DNA of 64,000 bases. Source: Eutreptiella sp. 'Long Island Sound 2002' (taxonomy: Eukaryota > Euglenozoa > Euglenophyceae > Eutreptiales > Eutreptiaceae). The notes under the pieces are model-generated. The model had not been told where the DNA came from. It worked only from the letters and a program-made list of their open reading frames with translations, and did not search any database. Both the position numbers and the translations under genes were made by a program. Location: the NCBI GenBank assembly GCA_964036045.1, contig OZ038379.1:115347604-115411603 (forward strand), in the 5' to 3' direction. Shown here piece after piece: positions 19,948-30,658 of this stretch (its first letter is position 1; every line of letters starts with the position of its first letter).

Positions 19948-21401
19948 GTCTACGTCGGCGAAGATGTGCGATGGGGTGGGTGGGGCAGGGGACATTTTTT
20001 TCGACCTGACCTGTGTTGTCTGTGACTTGCCTTGCCTGATGGTGTACCACAGGTGCCAGCATGTTGCCAGGTGATACCTACACTGCACAGCATAAATGAT
20101 GATATGAGGTAGTGTGTGTCAGGACAGTCGAGCCGCAAACCAGCAAGTGTGCCGGTACGAACCTGACGTGGTGTACATGAATGTTTTAAAGCGTGACAGA
20201 CACAAAAGGTGAGGGCCGAGAGAGAGTGGTGTGCAGGGGCGGCCAGAAAATGAGTTGGCCATATGGGCTTACTGACTTATGCCTGCACCCTTTCCTGTCT
20301 CAGCCTATGGTCCAGTGAGCAATGGTTGCCTTTGTCTCGCTTTTTGCTTGCTTGCTCACGTCAGAAGTGTGCAAGGGGGAGATGAAAGATGCAGGGATAT
20401 TCAAGCACAGCGCTGTACCATCCCATTTTGGAAGCATAATTTTCCAAGGTCAATTGCAGCAGGACCAACCAGACAACCTGATGGAACAGGTGTTCCGTGT
20501 TTGTCTTCCTTGCCCGGATCTTAATGCTTTCAGAATATTTGGTTATTGTGCTTTTGCTGGGGGCAACAGTGAGTGCAGCGGCAAAGAAAACTGTTTTAGA
20601 TGTGGGGCCTTTTGCTGATGTGCGGTCTTTGGAAGTGACTGCAGCAACTGCGACAGTTCCATCTGTTGAGTCCGAGACGATTACGGTACCAGTGAGTTAT
20701 GGCAACAGCGGACAACTGGCCGACACACAATCCAGTGCTCTCAGTATGTGCATTTCCTTCACAGGTCCTGCAGCTCGCTGATCTCGGGTATAATCCTTTT
20801 ATGACAGCCATGGCCCAAGCACTAAAATGCGAATTTTTCGCAAAAAACACTAAAATGGACACAGACCTATGTTTGTGTTTGGTGCTGAAAACACGGCACG
20901 GGTGGGTTCTGGAGTTGTTCTGGGGTTTGTGAGTGCAAGGGCCTTGATGTGAGGCTACGAGAAGATGTGCTGTGGCCCATTGGAATGCCAGCGTGTGGGT
21001 CGACTGGTGGTATTCTCTCCGGTGCTGCTCAGTGTAGGTCCGGACCCCTTTTTCCCTCCACACCCCCCAACCTAGGCCAAATGGGGAACAGCGGTTTTTC
21101 AACTCACAGTGCATTTCGAAATTCATCCCCACTTCTGAGTGGTAAAAATCAGACCTTTGCTTAAGGGTAGTCCCACCCCACGGGGGAGGGGGCTGGATAG
21201 GTGGGTCTGTGGCCCGTGGGTGGGTGGGTCCGTTTGGTTTGGGGCAATTTGGCCCAAGGTGCCTACCCCCCCCCTGGGGGGGGGGTCTGGGGTGGGTGGG
21301 TGGGTGGGTCGAAGAATGGACCGACAGCCTTTGTTTGTCCATGAGAACACAATTTTCACTGAGAGAATGGTGGTCAAAAGTGGCAAAAATTTCTGATCTA
21401 C
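19948..21401 (+). other. Region without a recognised gene
   Basis: Mostly non-coding. One exon-like stretch is open at about 20780-20932 (LQLADLGYNPFMTAMAQALK ..., ending in TGA), preceded by an acceptor-like catttccttcacag; nothing in it is recognised. Around 21230-21310 there are G-rich runs and repeats of gggt. Confidence 0.4.
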
Positions 21402-21466
21402 AGGCAGCGGGGATTGAACCAACGCTTTGAGCATTTATCAATGCCCTGATCTACCGCTGGGGTAAC
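21402..21466 (-). repeat. tRNA-Ile(GAU)-like sequence
   Basis: On the minus strand, ccagcggtagatc (A-box/D-arm) and ggttcaatccc (perfect B box) flank an anticodon-arm-like hairpin gggcat/atgctc with the loop containing GAT. Acceptor-like ends pair at six of seven positions. The T arm does not pair well, so this is a decayed tRNA or the head of a tRNA-derived SINE. Confidence 0.45.
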
Positions 21467-21649
21467 TGTCATTTGTGCCATACTGCTGTTCACAGAACGC
21501 ATAGTGACTAAAGGACAAATTTTTTTTGGGGGGAAACACACAGGGCTTTTGTGTTACCAGCTGATTGTCATAGCACAGAGCCCCCCGCCCCCCCTATGGG
21601 GGGGGGGTAGGGGGGGGGCTCGGTGGGTGAGTGGGCTGCCTGGTCCTGA

Positions 21650-21916
21650 GGCAGCCCCAGAGGGACCCCCCTGCCCTTCGTTGCTAAGCAAAGGTCTGCT
21701 TGGAGAGTCCCAAGGACTGAGGACACGTTCGCCACTGAAATTGGAAAAGAGCTAACTATTCACACTGATTCTCCTCTGATTCATCTCTCCCAATTGAGGG
21801 ACAAGTTGTCTCGCCACATCCTTATGTCTACCCCACCGGCGCAAGAAGTAGATGAGAAGGATGAGGAAGCAGCAGGTGACACGAGGAGAGAGCGTGCTGC
21901 GGAGGCAGCAAGTTGA
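21650..21916 (+). CDS. Unrecognised coding exon ending in a stop
   Basis: Open frame of 88 codons without Met, ending at TGA 21914-21916. Its text looks protein-like: FATEIGKELTIHTDSPLIHL, SQLRDKLSRHILMSTPP and an acidic end DEKDEEAAGDTRRERAAEAAS. A 3'-terminal exon or the tail of a decayed gene is the likeliest reading. No family recognised; overlapping frames in the same place look like shadows. Confidence 0.35.
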   Translation, partial: GSPRGTPLPFVAKQRSAWRVPRTEDTFATEIGKELTIHTDSPLIHLSQLRDKLSRHILMSTPPAQEVDEKDEEAAGDTRRERAAEAAS

Positions 21917-23614
21917 CGTTTCCGTTCCGTTTCATGCCTGTGCAGTATTTGGAAATGTTGTGTCTCTGCATTGCACTACAATGACGATGGTTTCGCCCGT
22001 TGATCACATGGATCACAGCACGTTTCCTCTGAGACCCGATGTCCTCCTCTACAAAGTACTGTCCGGATTTTTCTTCGCTTGCGTGGCAAAAGAAACTTGT
22101 GGGGGGAAGGAAAAATCCGGTCAATGAAGCACGGGTAATGCACTTTCAGAGATTTTAGCCGCGCTTGAATAATTGCTATGGCGACAAGATCACAGATTTC
22201 TTAAAGATCAAGGTCGGCCCAAATAGGAGATTCTGCAACACATTCCCGAGGTGGGAGCTCCTCCTTGTGTAACCACACCCACTTTGGAGGAAGCAATACT
22301 TTGAGATAGGCAGCTTTCAAAGCATGCGTGGCCCGATGCAAACTGGTGGAAGTTCCAGAGAGCAGACAATTACAACTTACAGGCGGTGTGTCGTCACATC
22401 ATACATTCGAATATTCGTTTTGTACCTAGTGTGTGTCGGCGCGAAATTTTGCAACGACACACTGCATGCTAATTCGACATTCTGCCGGGGCACGCTACCT
22501 GTGTCATTGCGAACTTTTGCAATGACATGCTTTGTGTCGTTGCAAGCCTGTGCAAGACTATGCCACCTGTCGGTATGTAGATACACAAGAATCCACATGT
22601 GTCGCTAGAAAAGTGACAAAACAGCATGATGATGTAACACACAAAAAGAGGTGGTTGCGTTAACAATGGGTAGCGATAGGCTAAGTATTGGTAAAAACAT
22701 ACTGCGAGACGCATGCACCATGTAATTCTCCGGATGATCGCCCTGAAGTGTAATGAATTGTGAACCATCACCTTCTTGTTGCACATCGAGATGGTACACA
22801 CCTTCAAACGTTTCTTGTAGGACATCAACAGAGCAGTGGACAAATTTGACACCATTCATATTGTCGCAGAAACAACGGGGTGCCTCATGCAGGTGGCTGG
22901 GATGCATGGGGGACTGTCCGTGCAGTGCAAACGGTGGGGGGGAAGGATAAACGTAATGCTTGCCGGACATAAATTTTATGCTTGCCCATTCGAAATGCCA
23001 AAAAAAATCCCCCCCCCCCCTCCAAAAGCGACCCCCCTCCGCTGGGTGCTCTTGCCACTCAGTCATCCGACTTTTGTTTCCAATGCCAAAATAAAGAGTG
23101 ATTGCACACAGTCAATTTCGCTGGAGATATGGTCCGATGTCCTGAGCTTCCGATGTCCTCACATTTATTACGCACCAGTAGAAATGGGCAGCACGCATCA
23201 AGGGGCAATCCATCATGACCCTGGGATGCCAGATGGGAACCTGATTTTGGCACCAAACAAGCGCCAAAACGTTTGATCTTCTCATAAAGGGTCAGCCAGA
23301 TGTTCAAAACCTAGGGGACATTCAAACATCACTGAAGCTGTGCAAAGCACAATCGATCCATCCAGGCGCAGGCCAAACATTTGCGTGACCTATGGCCACG
23401 TCGGTGCCACGGGGGGGGGCGACTCTGCGGGTTGTAGGATGCCAACTACCCCCCCCCCCCCCCTGCAAGGGCCTCAGGCCAACAGTTAGTTGCTAAAGGT
23501 GCCGCCCTCAGTAGTCCATGGGCGCCAAAGGCACCCAACTCTGCATGGGCACCAAACCCGCCCAAAAGAAAATTTCGTCCACTTTGGACCCAGCACTATC
23601 CTTAAACCCAAACT
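21917..23614 (+). other. Region without a recognised gene
   Basis: Scattered short ORFs with no domain. C runs occur at about 23010-23022 and 23448-23463. Confidence 0.4.
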
Positions 23615-23726
23615 TACCCCTACCCCTACCCCTACCCCTACCCCTACCCACACCCCTAGCCCCAAGCCTAGCCCCAGCCCTAACGTGAACCCTAACCCTA
23701 ACCCTAACCCTAGTCCTAGCCCTAAT
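23615..23726 (+). repeat. Interstitial telomere-like repeat
   Basis: Six or so cccta-c units (CCCCTA) run from 23616, drift through variants such as ccctag and cccaag, and end in four exact ccctaa units near 23687-23712. The complement is TAGGGG/TTAGGG. The order from variant to exact units resembles the proximal side of a telomere array, here inside the window and therefore interstitial. Confidence 0.85.
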
Positions 23727-24834
23727 CAAGACTGAATATTGGGACCCAGCTGGTGGGGGAGGGAACATCAGCTATGACTGGTGAGGGACATCAAGAATGA
23801 TTCACGCATTGATGGCTCTTGACAAAGTGAAATTACCTTGCATTTGAGCCCCATCACCACGAGGCCCACTTTCAGGGCTCTTTGGACTTCTGAGGGGCCG
23901 AAATGCCCCCAAATGGGCTCAAAATAAGCTCATTTCACCCGTTTGTGCACCCCAAACGGTCTAGGATGAGGTTTGGAAAAACACGTTTTTGACCTATTTT
24001 TGACCCATTTTTGGTCCAAAAACAGCCCATTTTCCAGTTATTTTGGGGTTTTCAGAGGACCAAAACGGGCCACCACAAGCTCAAAACGGTCCATAAACAC
24101 TTGCCTTAGCATCACACATGGTCTAGGATCATTTTTGAGAAAAGTCATCTTTTTGCCCCTACTGGACCCTGTTGACCCATTTGGGCACCCACCTGTTTGG
24201 GCTTCAGCTTGCAGCTTGCCGCAGCCTAGTGGGCCTAGGTATTGGGTCTAGGCGTCCATTTTGGCAATTCTGAGGGGTGGAAACCACAAAGAGTGGGGGG
24301 TTGCGGGTGGAGTAGGTGCCCTAGGAATCACATTTTGAGCCACGTAGCCAAAGACATGGCCTATTCTTGGTTTGTGGCTGTCGGTCTGGGGGCCTTTTTG
24401 GGCCGTTTCTGGGACATATCATGGAGTTAGAGGGCGGCAAAGAGCTTGTTGACACGGGAAGTCATGCGGCACGCGGAGTGTGCCAATTGTACCCCTTCGT
24501 TTGGCCGCTTTCAATGTGTTCCAGGGCTTTTGTGGCCGGAGAATGGCTATTTTTGGCCCTAAACTGCAGTTTTTGAAACTGAGGTCCGCCCTCTGCGAAT
24601 CCCATTCCTGGCTGCCACCGTTGATTTTCCTGCTAACACTTTGTGTGATTGTACTTCACACCCGAAGGTATGAGGCATCAAAATTTCAACTAAGTCCGTA
24701 CCACCACGACGGAAGTCTGATTACCCCTCATTTCGCGCGTGCTGCTTGCTTGCTGCTGCTGCTGCTAAACCTGGTAGGTCCACCCTAGACACTAGAAAGG
24801 GTTATAAAACCAAGACTGGTTCCACCAGCTTGGT
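23727..24834 (+). other. Degenerate A/C-rich repeat region
   Basis: Between 23870 and 24260 a loose repeat recurs: ggtctaggat appears at about 23958 and 24120 and ggtctaggcg at 24244, amid words such as caaaaacagcccatttt. It reads as an eroded satellite with a period near 160 bp. The ORF at 23973-24251 is composed of this repeat. No gene seen to 24834. Confidence 0.45.
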
Positions 24835-24867
24835 GACCCTAACCCTAGCTCTAACCCTAGGCTAGGG
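24835..24867 (+). repeat. Short telomere-like tract
   Basis: ccctaaccctagctctaaccctagg: four degenerate CCCTAA units, the second such tract in the window. Confidence 0.7.
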
Positions 24868-26848
24868 TCAAATGACTTTTTGAGGTCCGAAATGGAGAGC
24901 AATGATGTGGCAAAAGTAGCCATGAATGAACTTTGGGGGATCTTGTTCAGCCCAATTAACATGGCTGGCATGGCTGAATCAGTTCGCTGCAAAGGTTGCG
25001 GTGATGGTATGGTTTGAGGGAGGGCAAGGGGAGGTTCCCGGGCCTGTGATCGACCAACGCTTGGCGTTGGGGGCATGTACCCCCCAAATCGCCCGTCCTG
25101 CCCCCCTCCCCAGAAACCCACCCTCCCGGACCCCCCCCCCCGGGGCAAAAGCCCCTTAGACCCCCCCCCAATTGCCCCTCCCAGAACCCCCCCTCCCAAA
25201 CCCCCTGCCCCCCCTTGGAGCCTACGGCCAACAGTTAGCTGGGGGGTAGTTTGCGTCCAGAACTGAGGAGTTGCCCCCCCCTGTGGTTGGTGCCCCTTCA
25301 GGGTGCCTGTATCAAACATCTTCGGGGGCTGGAGGATTGTGGTCGTCCAATCAACATGCAGTCCCTTAAACCAGCAACACACGGCTGAAGAGAGAGCCAT
25401 TGCCGGAAGCCCCAACGGGTGTAACGGGACCATAGGCTGGAAAACCCTATGCGTTCAGCCGGTGTGGATCCAGCTGGTTTTTCTATAGAACATTCAGAGG
25501 GGGATAGAGCTGTGGGTGGCACATTGCAACCCCTCTGTACTGCACAATATGGTTGATGCCGTGGCTGGCGAGTCTGGGGCATCATTCATGTCCACGAAGT
25601 TTCAGGAGTCAAGCAGTCGCACAGGTGCTTGTGGAGACACCGGTATCCTCCCCAACCCCACCCAGATCCACTCCTGTCACTCCATTTCTGATTCTGGATC
25701 CTCCTCTCCTGGGATATTGGACACTTCCTTGAACACAAGTGGTAACCACAGGCATCCTGGGTCCGCCACGTGGTGCGCCCGTTCATTTTCCTACAATGCC
25801 AACGCAAGATGGTATGTGCATCCATTTCATCTCCTTCCCTTGTCTGTGTGAGCGAGGATTTTCTCCTACTCCGCTGACCACCCACAGGAAGTCCTCTGTG
25901 CAGGTGTTTGTCAAAGCTTCAGGCAGCTGGATGAAGCTGTTTGTTGCATGCCTTGCTGTGTGTGCAGCTGTGGCTTGGACAGCCCGCCGTTGTGTGGTGG
26001 ACTGAATGCAATCAGCAGCCGCACACACAGCCTTGAGATGACCCTCAACCACTATGCACGCCTAATCTGCCAGCAGTCTGCCAGAGTCCACAGTACCTGA
26101 ACTGCTGACCTCCAGAAAGCAAGGGTGAGGACAGAAAGCAAGGGTGAGGAACAGACGGGCAGTGCCAGGGCAGTGGAACAAGGTGAGAACATGAGAACAC
26201 ACGGCACACCGGTGGTGATGGACCAAGGTAGCATCAAGGAACTGAGTTGGACAGTGGGCAATGACAACCGTGGTGTGGCAGGCCTGGCCAGAGCCGAAAG
26301 CAGACACTGCAACCTGACCCTTTTGCAGCCCGAAAATATTTGAGCCAGCCAACAAATGCATGCGATACATTTGGCATCCCCATGTCTCTGCTACTAGAAC
26401 ATGTGACAATGGACGGAACGATTCGGTGGCTTTGTATTTCACGCCCAAGGGCGAAGAGTGTTCAGAAAGACTCATTGAAAGTCCAGAATGCGACCCTACA
26501 GCATGAGGTGCCCTGCCCCACCAAACTCCCCAGGTCCAAGACCCCCAGCAGTCCACCCCGCAGGCTTTATCCTAAAGCGGAGGATTTCACGGAGGGAACA
26601 CAAAACTCTTTTGGTTCACTGCTTGTGCATGGAGCCGAAACTGCCTCTCCTATGGACACCCCCCTTCAGATGCAGATGCCATGGTACATTCTGGTTGAAC
26701 TTAAGCGGTTCAAGGAACGGATCATGGCTATGCTCTGCGGATCCCAGCTTTCACATTTCTGTTGGGATTCCCCCCCGGCCACGCTAGTCCACGGGATGTA
26801 ACGTTTCTTCTGATTGCGACATTAGCTGCTGGTGTCTTGCTTCTGTAG
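24868..26848 (+). other. Region with C-rich runs and weak exon-like ORFs
   Basis: 25080-25280 has many C runs. A 111-codon frame at 25516-25851 and a Cys-rich stretch near 25890-26090 (preceded by accacccacag) look mildly coding but show no domain; they could be upstream exons of the MAM-domain pseudogene. A 19-base unit containing gaaagcaagggtgagg is duplicated in tandem near 26115-26152. Confidence 0.35.
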
Positions 26849-27331
26849 GCTTGTCTGGCTTCTGCGACTTCTCTTCGGGGACCACTGTCTTCTGCAAAGG
26901 CTTTTGGAGCACTTCTGGTGGAGATTTCACTTTGACACGTACCACTGGACCCACCCAAACCGCACGCACGGGGCCTAGCGCTGGGCCTGATGGTGCATCA
27001 TACGTGTACACCGAAGCCACGGTCCCCAATCATCCATACAAAACCGCGTACTTGACCGCTGCACCAGGGCAGTACTCCCGGGTCCATTTCAAGTACCACA
27101 TCTTTGGAGCTGGGACAGGCAGTGTGGAGGTTCAAGTGGGGAGGCAGGGCCTCTGGACTCCGGTTTGAAGACAGACTGGGCAGCAGCAGTGGTATTCCAC
27201 GCAGCAGTGGTATGCTGCTGCCCTGGCCTTTGCTGGCCAGGTTGAGCGGGTGCACTTTGTTGGAAAGACCGGGGCCAACTACTTCAGCGATCGAGCAATT
27301 ACAGATGTGGAGCTGATCAAAAAAACTGCAG
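26849..27331 (+). pseudogene. MAM-domain exon with one in-frame TGA
   Basis: MAM domains are extracellular adhesion modules of about 160 residues. The frame shows their pattern: GFCDFSSGTTVFCKGFW, then TGPSAGPDGASYVYTEA, then VHFKYHIFGAGTGSVEVQV and, near the end, YFSDRAITDVEL (equivalent to the G-D-I-A-I-D-D-V strand). A TGA at 27166-27168 falls where MAM domains have a Trp (after LWTPV), so one TGG-to-TGA change explains it. The exon is preceded by an acceptor-like ttgcttctgtag and ends at a possible donor gttgga. Identity is from domain shape only. Confidence 0.65.
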
Positions 27332-27583
27332 GTTGGACCCATGTGACAGCATCATATGGCCGGCCTGCGTCGGAAGCGTGCAGACACCCAAAAAGCACAG
27401 GGCCAAAAAGACACAGCGGGTGCAATGAAGTCCAGTGAGGTGCACAAGGGTGCACACTGGGGCAGATGGTGCATTGGGGTGAAATGGCCGAAAACAGGCA
27501 CACTGAAATAACAACGTCTGCAGCGGCGGCAGGGGAGAAGGGGGTAGTAAAGGGCTGCTGCCTGTTGGTTTTGTTTGTTGCAG

Positions 27584-27906
27584 ACCACGCTGGGAATATG
27601 ATGTGTGTGTCCCAGCCCTGGAGCTTCAGGCTTCCAAGGCCACCCCAATGGTCAGAAAATTTTGTTTTTGTAACCCGGCGCTGGTCTGCATGTGGACTGA
27701 TGTTTCCATGGCCTTCAAAGCTGTACAATCCTCCCAAAAGCGGGTTACTGGTGGACCAAGCATCCATTCGACCCTCATGCTTGATGCATTCGTCAAGGGT
27801 GGTTTGCAGATGTGGAGCAGTCCATGCACGTCAACCAGGAGCTGATCAAGGGGTTGCAAATGTTGATTCATGCTCCATCCCAGGACCCAGCCCCTCTTAC
27901 CAATGA
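27584..27906 (+). CDS. Possible next exon of the MAM gene
   Basis: A strong splice acceptor (ggttttgtttgttgcag) ends at 27583. Splicing the donor at 27332 to it keeps frame in phase 1 and gives an open frame to 27906. The encoded text is not recognised. Other frames here are also open for part of the way, so both the exon and its frame are uncertain. Confidence 0.3.
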
Positions 27907-28505
27907 TGTAGCACCTCATATACCAGACTTGCTCGAGACAACTACAGATGCATGACGCCCTCAACCCCTCATCGCTCCGAGGAGGTATATTGTTGGGTTT
28001 TGGCATGTTACATGGAAGGTGAGATGAAATGTGGACTGGCACAGTTTTAACGTTGTGGTCTGCCATTTCGATTGACTTCCAGCATTATTGCCCCAGGGAG
28101 GGGCGGGCAAGTACATAGAGTCATAATGGCCACATGAACGTCAGAGGATTTTTTGCATGTTCTATTTAGTGCTACCCCACTACACACTGCCTCTCCTCCA
28201 TGCTGGGTCCGGGTCCACAGTCCGGGTGACCCTTGTCTCCGGGTTAAGGACTATTTGCCTGCTATTGGACACGTACTTGGCGGTGTAGGGGGCGGCAAGC
28301 TCCTTGCCAACCACTTGATGGAGGTCTTGTAGAGGCCTCTGTTGAGAGCGGTTCTAAAGCGCTGTGTGGTGAATCCGGTCATTGCACCTCTCTAAGACAG
28401 AAGCCCGGTACCTCTTTTGGCACATGGCGTACGGCATGCTGTGGGACCAGTTGTACGGCATGCTTAGGAAGCTCGCCTCATCGAATTCCTGGGCCTTCAT
28501 CGCGT
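27907..28505 (+). other. Region without a recognised gene
   Basis: No ORF or motif of note. The last bases form the left flank of the hAT insertion. Confidence 0.5.
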
Positions 28506-28512
28506 ATAATGG
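28506..28512 (+). repeat. Target-site duplication, left
   Basis: ataatgg, repeated at 30652-30658. Confidence 0.75.
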
Positions 28513-28622
28513 CAGGGGGGGGGGAATGCAAATGCATTTTTCTTTCTTTTTTTGCATAACCAGGAGCCAATGGTGTTTTGCATATTTTGCATTTTTTTTG
28601 CATTTTTTTGCATATGTTTTGC
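28513..28622 (+). repeat. hAT left terminal and subterminal repeats
   Basis: Terminal CAGGGGGGGGGG followed by several copies of tgcatttt/tttgca. In hAT elements such short subterminal repeats bind the transposase. Confidence 0.7.
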
Positions 28623-28638
28623 CTTCAGTTTCCTTTTA

Positions 28639-28911
28639 ATGTCACAATCCATGGACAAATTTGTGTCACGGGGTGTTGCAAATGATCGTGCTGCTGATGT
28701 TGACGATACCCCTGAGCTGACCGATGGTGAGGGCGACAGTGAACCTGATTTTGAAAAACCTAAAGAACCTGAAAGGAAAAAGGTGAAACTGAATTATGGG
28801 GCCAGAACCACGCCAGCATCGAGAGCACGGCAGTATCTTTCTGGTACGTTTGAAGTTCGAGGTGACTGCATGTGGTGCTGTGCATGTCAGAAGCCAGACT
28901 GTGATAAATAG
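28639..28911 (+). CDS. hAT transposase N-terminal finger region
   Basis: Starts at MSQSMDKFVSRG, chosen over an upstream Met at 28552 because the stretch before it is the subterminal repeat. An acidic segment (DDTPELTDGEGDSEPDFE) and a basic patch precede FEVRGDCMWCCACQ. After a TAG at 28909-28911 the same frame gives GDQHLARPSHKKKKK, so C-x2-C...H-x5-H forms a BED-like DNA-binding finger split by one nonsense codon. The catalytic ORF follows in another frame. Confidence 0.6.
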   Translation: MSQSMDKFVSRGVANDRAADVDDTPELTDGEGDSEPDFEKPKEPERKKVKLNYGARTTPASRARQYLSGTFEVRGDCMWCCACQKPDCDK

Positions 28912-29071
28912 AAGAGCACCGGTGACCAGCATCTCGCCCGACCGTCTCACAAAAAGAAGAAGAAAGCCATGCAAAAGGTGAAGAAACCAGAGTCTGGTAC
29001 AGCACCCACAGCAACCCCAGCAACCCTATCCACAAAAGCCATTTAGGGCGCAGTCGCTCCGAAGGTTCAGG

Positions 29072-30478
29072 GTGATGTTTCAGGCTGGCAATCCCCATAT
29101 TTCCGAGTGCCATTTTGCAGCCATCAAGGGGTACGTGAAAGAGGAGGATACTTCCGTGTCATTCGATGAATACACTGATTCCCTGGGTCAGGCGGTGTTG
29201 AACATTGTGGTCAGCACGGGGCCCAAAGTATTCCTGATTGATACCATCTACTTGCAGTGCCAGGGTCCGAACGATGGGGTTGAGCACAAGGAGGTTGCAT
29301 CCAAAGTGAACGAGTCGTTGAGTGAAGCAGGCATTGTCCCTAAGCACGTTAAATTCTTCGTTTGCGATGAGGGCAGTGTTATGGTGGCTGCCTTCAACAA
29401 CCGCTTGCAAGAGCTCTTCCCTGCAGCTCAGTTGCATGTTTGTGTGGCTCAAAAATTGCATGGGACAGGCGGGGCAATTACTGAGGCCGGCTTTGACGAT
29501 TTGGATTTGATGTTTAGTAGCCATGCTGTTGTGCATGCGAAGAAACAGAGTGCACGCCGCCGTCGGTGGTTTGCTTTTTTGGCTTCTGTGGACCAACCTC
29601 ATTGTGTCCCTCCCAAGCTTGGGGACACTCGATGGTGTTCTTGGCTTGACTGTGCCGATTGGTGGCGGCCCTGCTTGTTGCATAGGAAAGCATTTCTGAT
29701 TTTGCAGACAAAGCGGAACCCCTTGAAGCCCAAACAGGCAGGGGACACCCCTCCCCTGATTTTTCGCATCCTCGAAGCATTAGAGACACGCCTGCGGGGA
29801 CTCAAACTGAAGTTGGCTTTCATCTGTGACCACACCCAGAAGTTGAGTGAAGCACTGAACAGTCTTCGGGGTACGGGGGATGCAAACACACCTTTTGTGT
29901 ATGACCGTATCATGAATGTACGTGCCATTTTCACAGAGCTGCCAGGTGCAGATGCTGTGTTTTCTCCTGCTGTAGAGGAACTGCTAAAGGCATACAAGGA
30001 TGCGACTGCAGCACGGTCTTTTTTGTCAAATGTTGCCAAAAGGGCTGTTGTACATATTAATAATGTTATGGCGAAGCGGCGTGATCAATGGAAATTCTAC
30101 AAGCAGGTCCGCATGCTGAATCCAGTGAATCTGGGTGACATGCAACCTGACCTTCCGAGTTTCACTCACCTGCAGGTTCCCACCAGCAACGAGTCCTTTC
30201 GGACTGAGTGGCATCAATATTGTATGGTGGAGAACAATGCCATTAACACCCCGACGGCTTTGGCTGCTTTTTGGGCCAACCTTGGAGGTGAGTTGGCAAA
30301 GCTTGCCCGCTTCTTGATTTATGTTCCTGTAATTTCTGCAGGAGTCGAACGCAGCTTCAGTTTGGCAGGTACCATGGATACGAAATACCGCCATGGCTTG
30401 CCAAATGCGATGCAGCGCATTGCAAATATGCTCATGTTTAATGGAGATATTGAGGGCAGGTTCAATCCAGTGTTATAG
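29072..30478 (+). CDS. hAT transposase catalytic domain
   Basis: 468 codons, the longest intact ORF in the window. It has the hAT DDE plan: first Asp at residue 99 (FFVCDEGSVMVAAF), LHVCVAQKLHGTGG after it, second Asp at residue 185 (KLGDTRWCSW) and Glu at residue 426 in GVERSFSLAG within the C-terminal dimerisation region. The insertion between second Asp and Glu is helical, as in hAT enzymes. It would cut and paste the element using the ends described. The N-terminal finger lies in another frame, with a stop between, so the full protein is probably not made. Confidence 0.9.
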   Translation: MMFQAGNPHISECHFAAIKGYVKEEDTSVSFDEYTDSLGQAVLNIVVSTGPKVFLIDTIYLQCQGPNDGVEHKEVASKVNESLSEAGIVPKHVKFFVCDEGSVMVAAFNNRLQELFPAAQLHVCVAQKLHGTGGAITEAGFDDLDLMFSSHAVVHAKKQSARRRRWFAFLASVDQPHCVPPKLGDTRWCSWLDCADWWRPCLLHRKAFLILQTKRNPLKPKQAGDTPPLIFRILEALETRLRGLKLKLAFICDHTQKLSEALNSLRGTGDANTPFVYDRIMNVRAIFTELPGADAVFSPAVEELLKAYKDATAARSFLSNVAKRAVVHINNVMAKRRDQWKFYKQVRMLNPVNLGDMQPDLPSFTHLQVPTSNESFRTEWHQYCMVENNAINTPTALAAFWANLGGELAKLARFLIYVPVISAGVERSFSLAGTMDTKYRHGLPNAMQRIANMLMFNGDIEGRFNPVL

Positions 30479-30553
30479 TGACTTGGAAGGACCTTCGACA
30501 TCCATTGTTGTGAAAAAGCGGTTGTGGAATTGCTCCGTATGTGCATCGGTTGT

Positions 30554-30651
30554 GGGGTTGCATTTTTTTGTATTTTTTTCATTTATTTGCATTTATTTGC
30601 ACTTTTTTGCATTGCATTTTTTGCAATCCCAATTTGCACACACCCCCCCTG
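30554..30651 (+). repeat. hAT right subterminal and terminal repeats
   Basis: Multiple tttgca/tgcattt words run up to the terminal CCCCCCCTG, mirroring the left end. Confidence 0.7.
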
Positions 30652-30658
30652 ATAATGG
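30652..30658 (+). repeat. Target-site duplication, right
   Basis: ataatgg, partner of 28506-28512. Confidence 0.75.

Larger units (their letters stand above)
28513..30651 (+). mobile_element. hAT DNA transposon with ends and target duplication
   Basis: About 2.14 kb. It starts CAGGGGGG and ends CCCCCCCTG, forming imperfect terminal inverted repeats that continue with TGCAAAT inside each end. ataatgg flanks both sides (28506-28512 and 30652-30658), or an 8-bp duplication with one mismatch, as expected of hAT transposition. Both subterminal regions hold many tttgca words. Inside are an N-terminal finger-like ORF and the hAT catalytic ORF, in different frames. Confidence 0.9.

Noticed and set aside
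23973-24251. Protein-coding gene from the 92-codon ORF
   Set aside because: The frame lies entirely in a degenerate A/C-rich repeat and the encoded text is repetitive.
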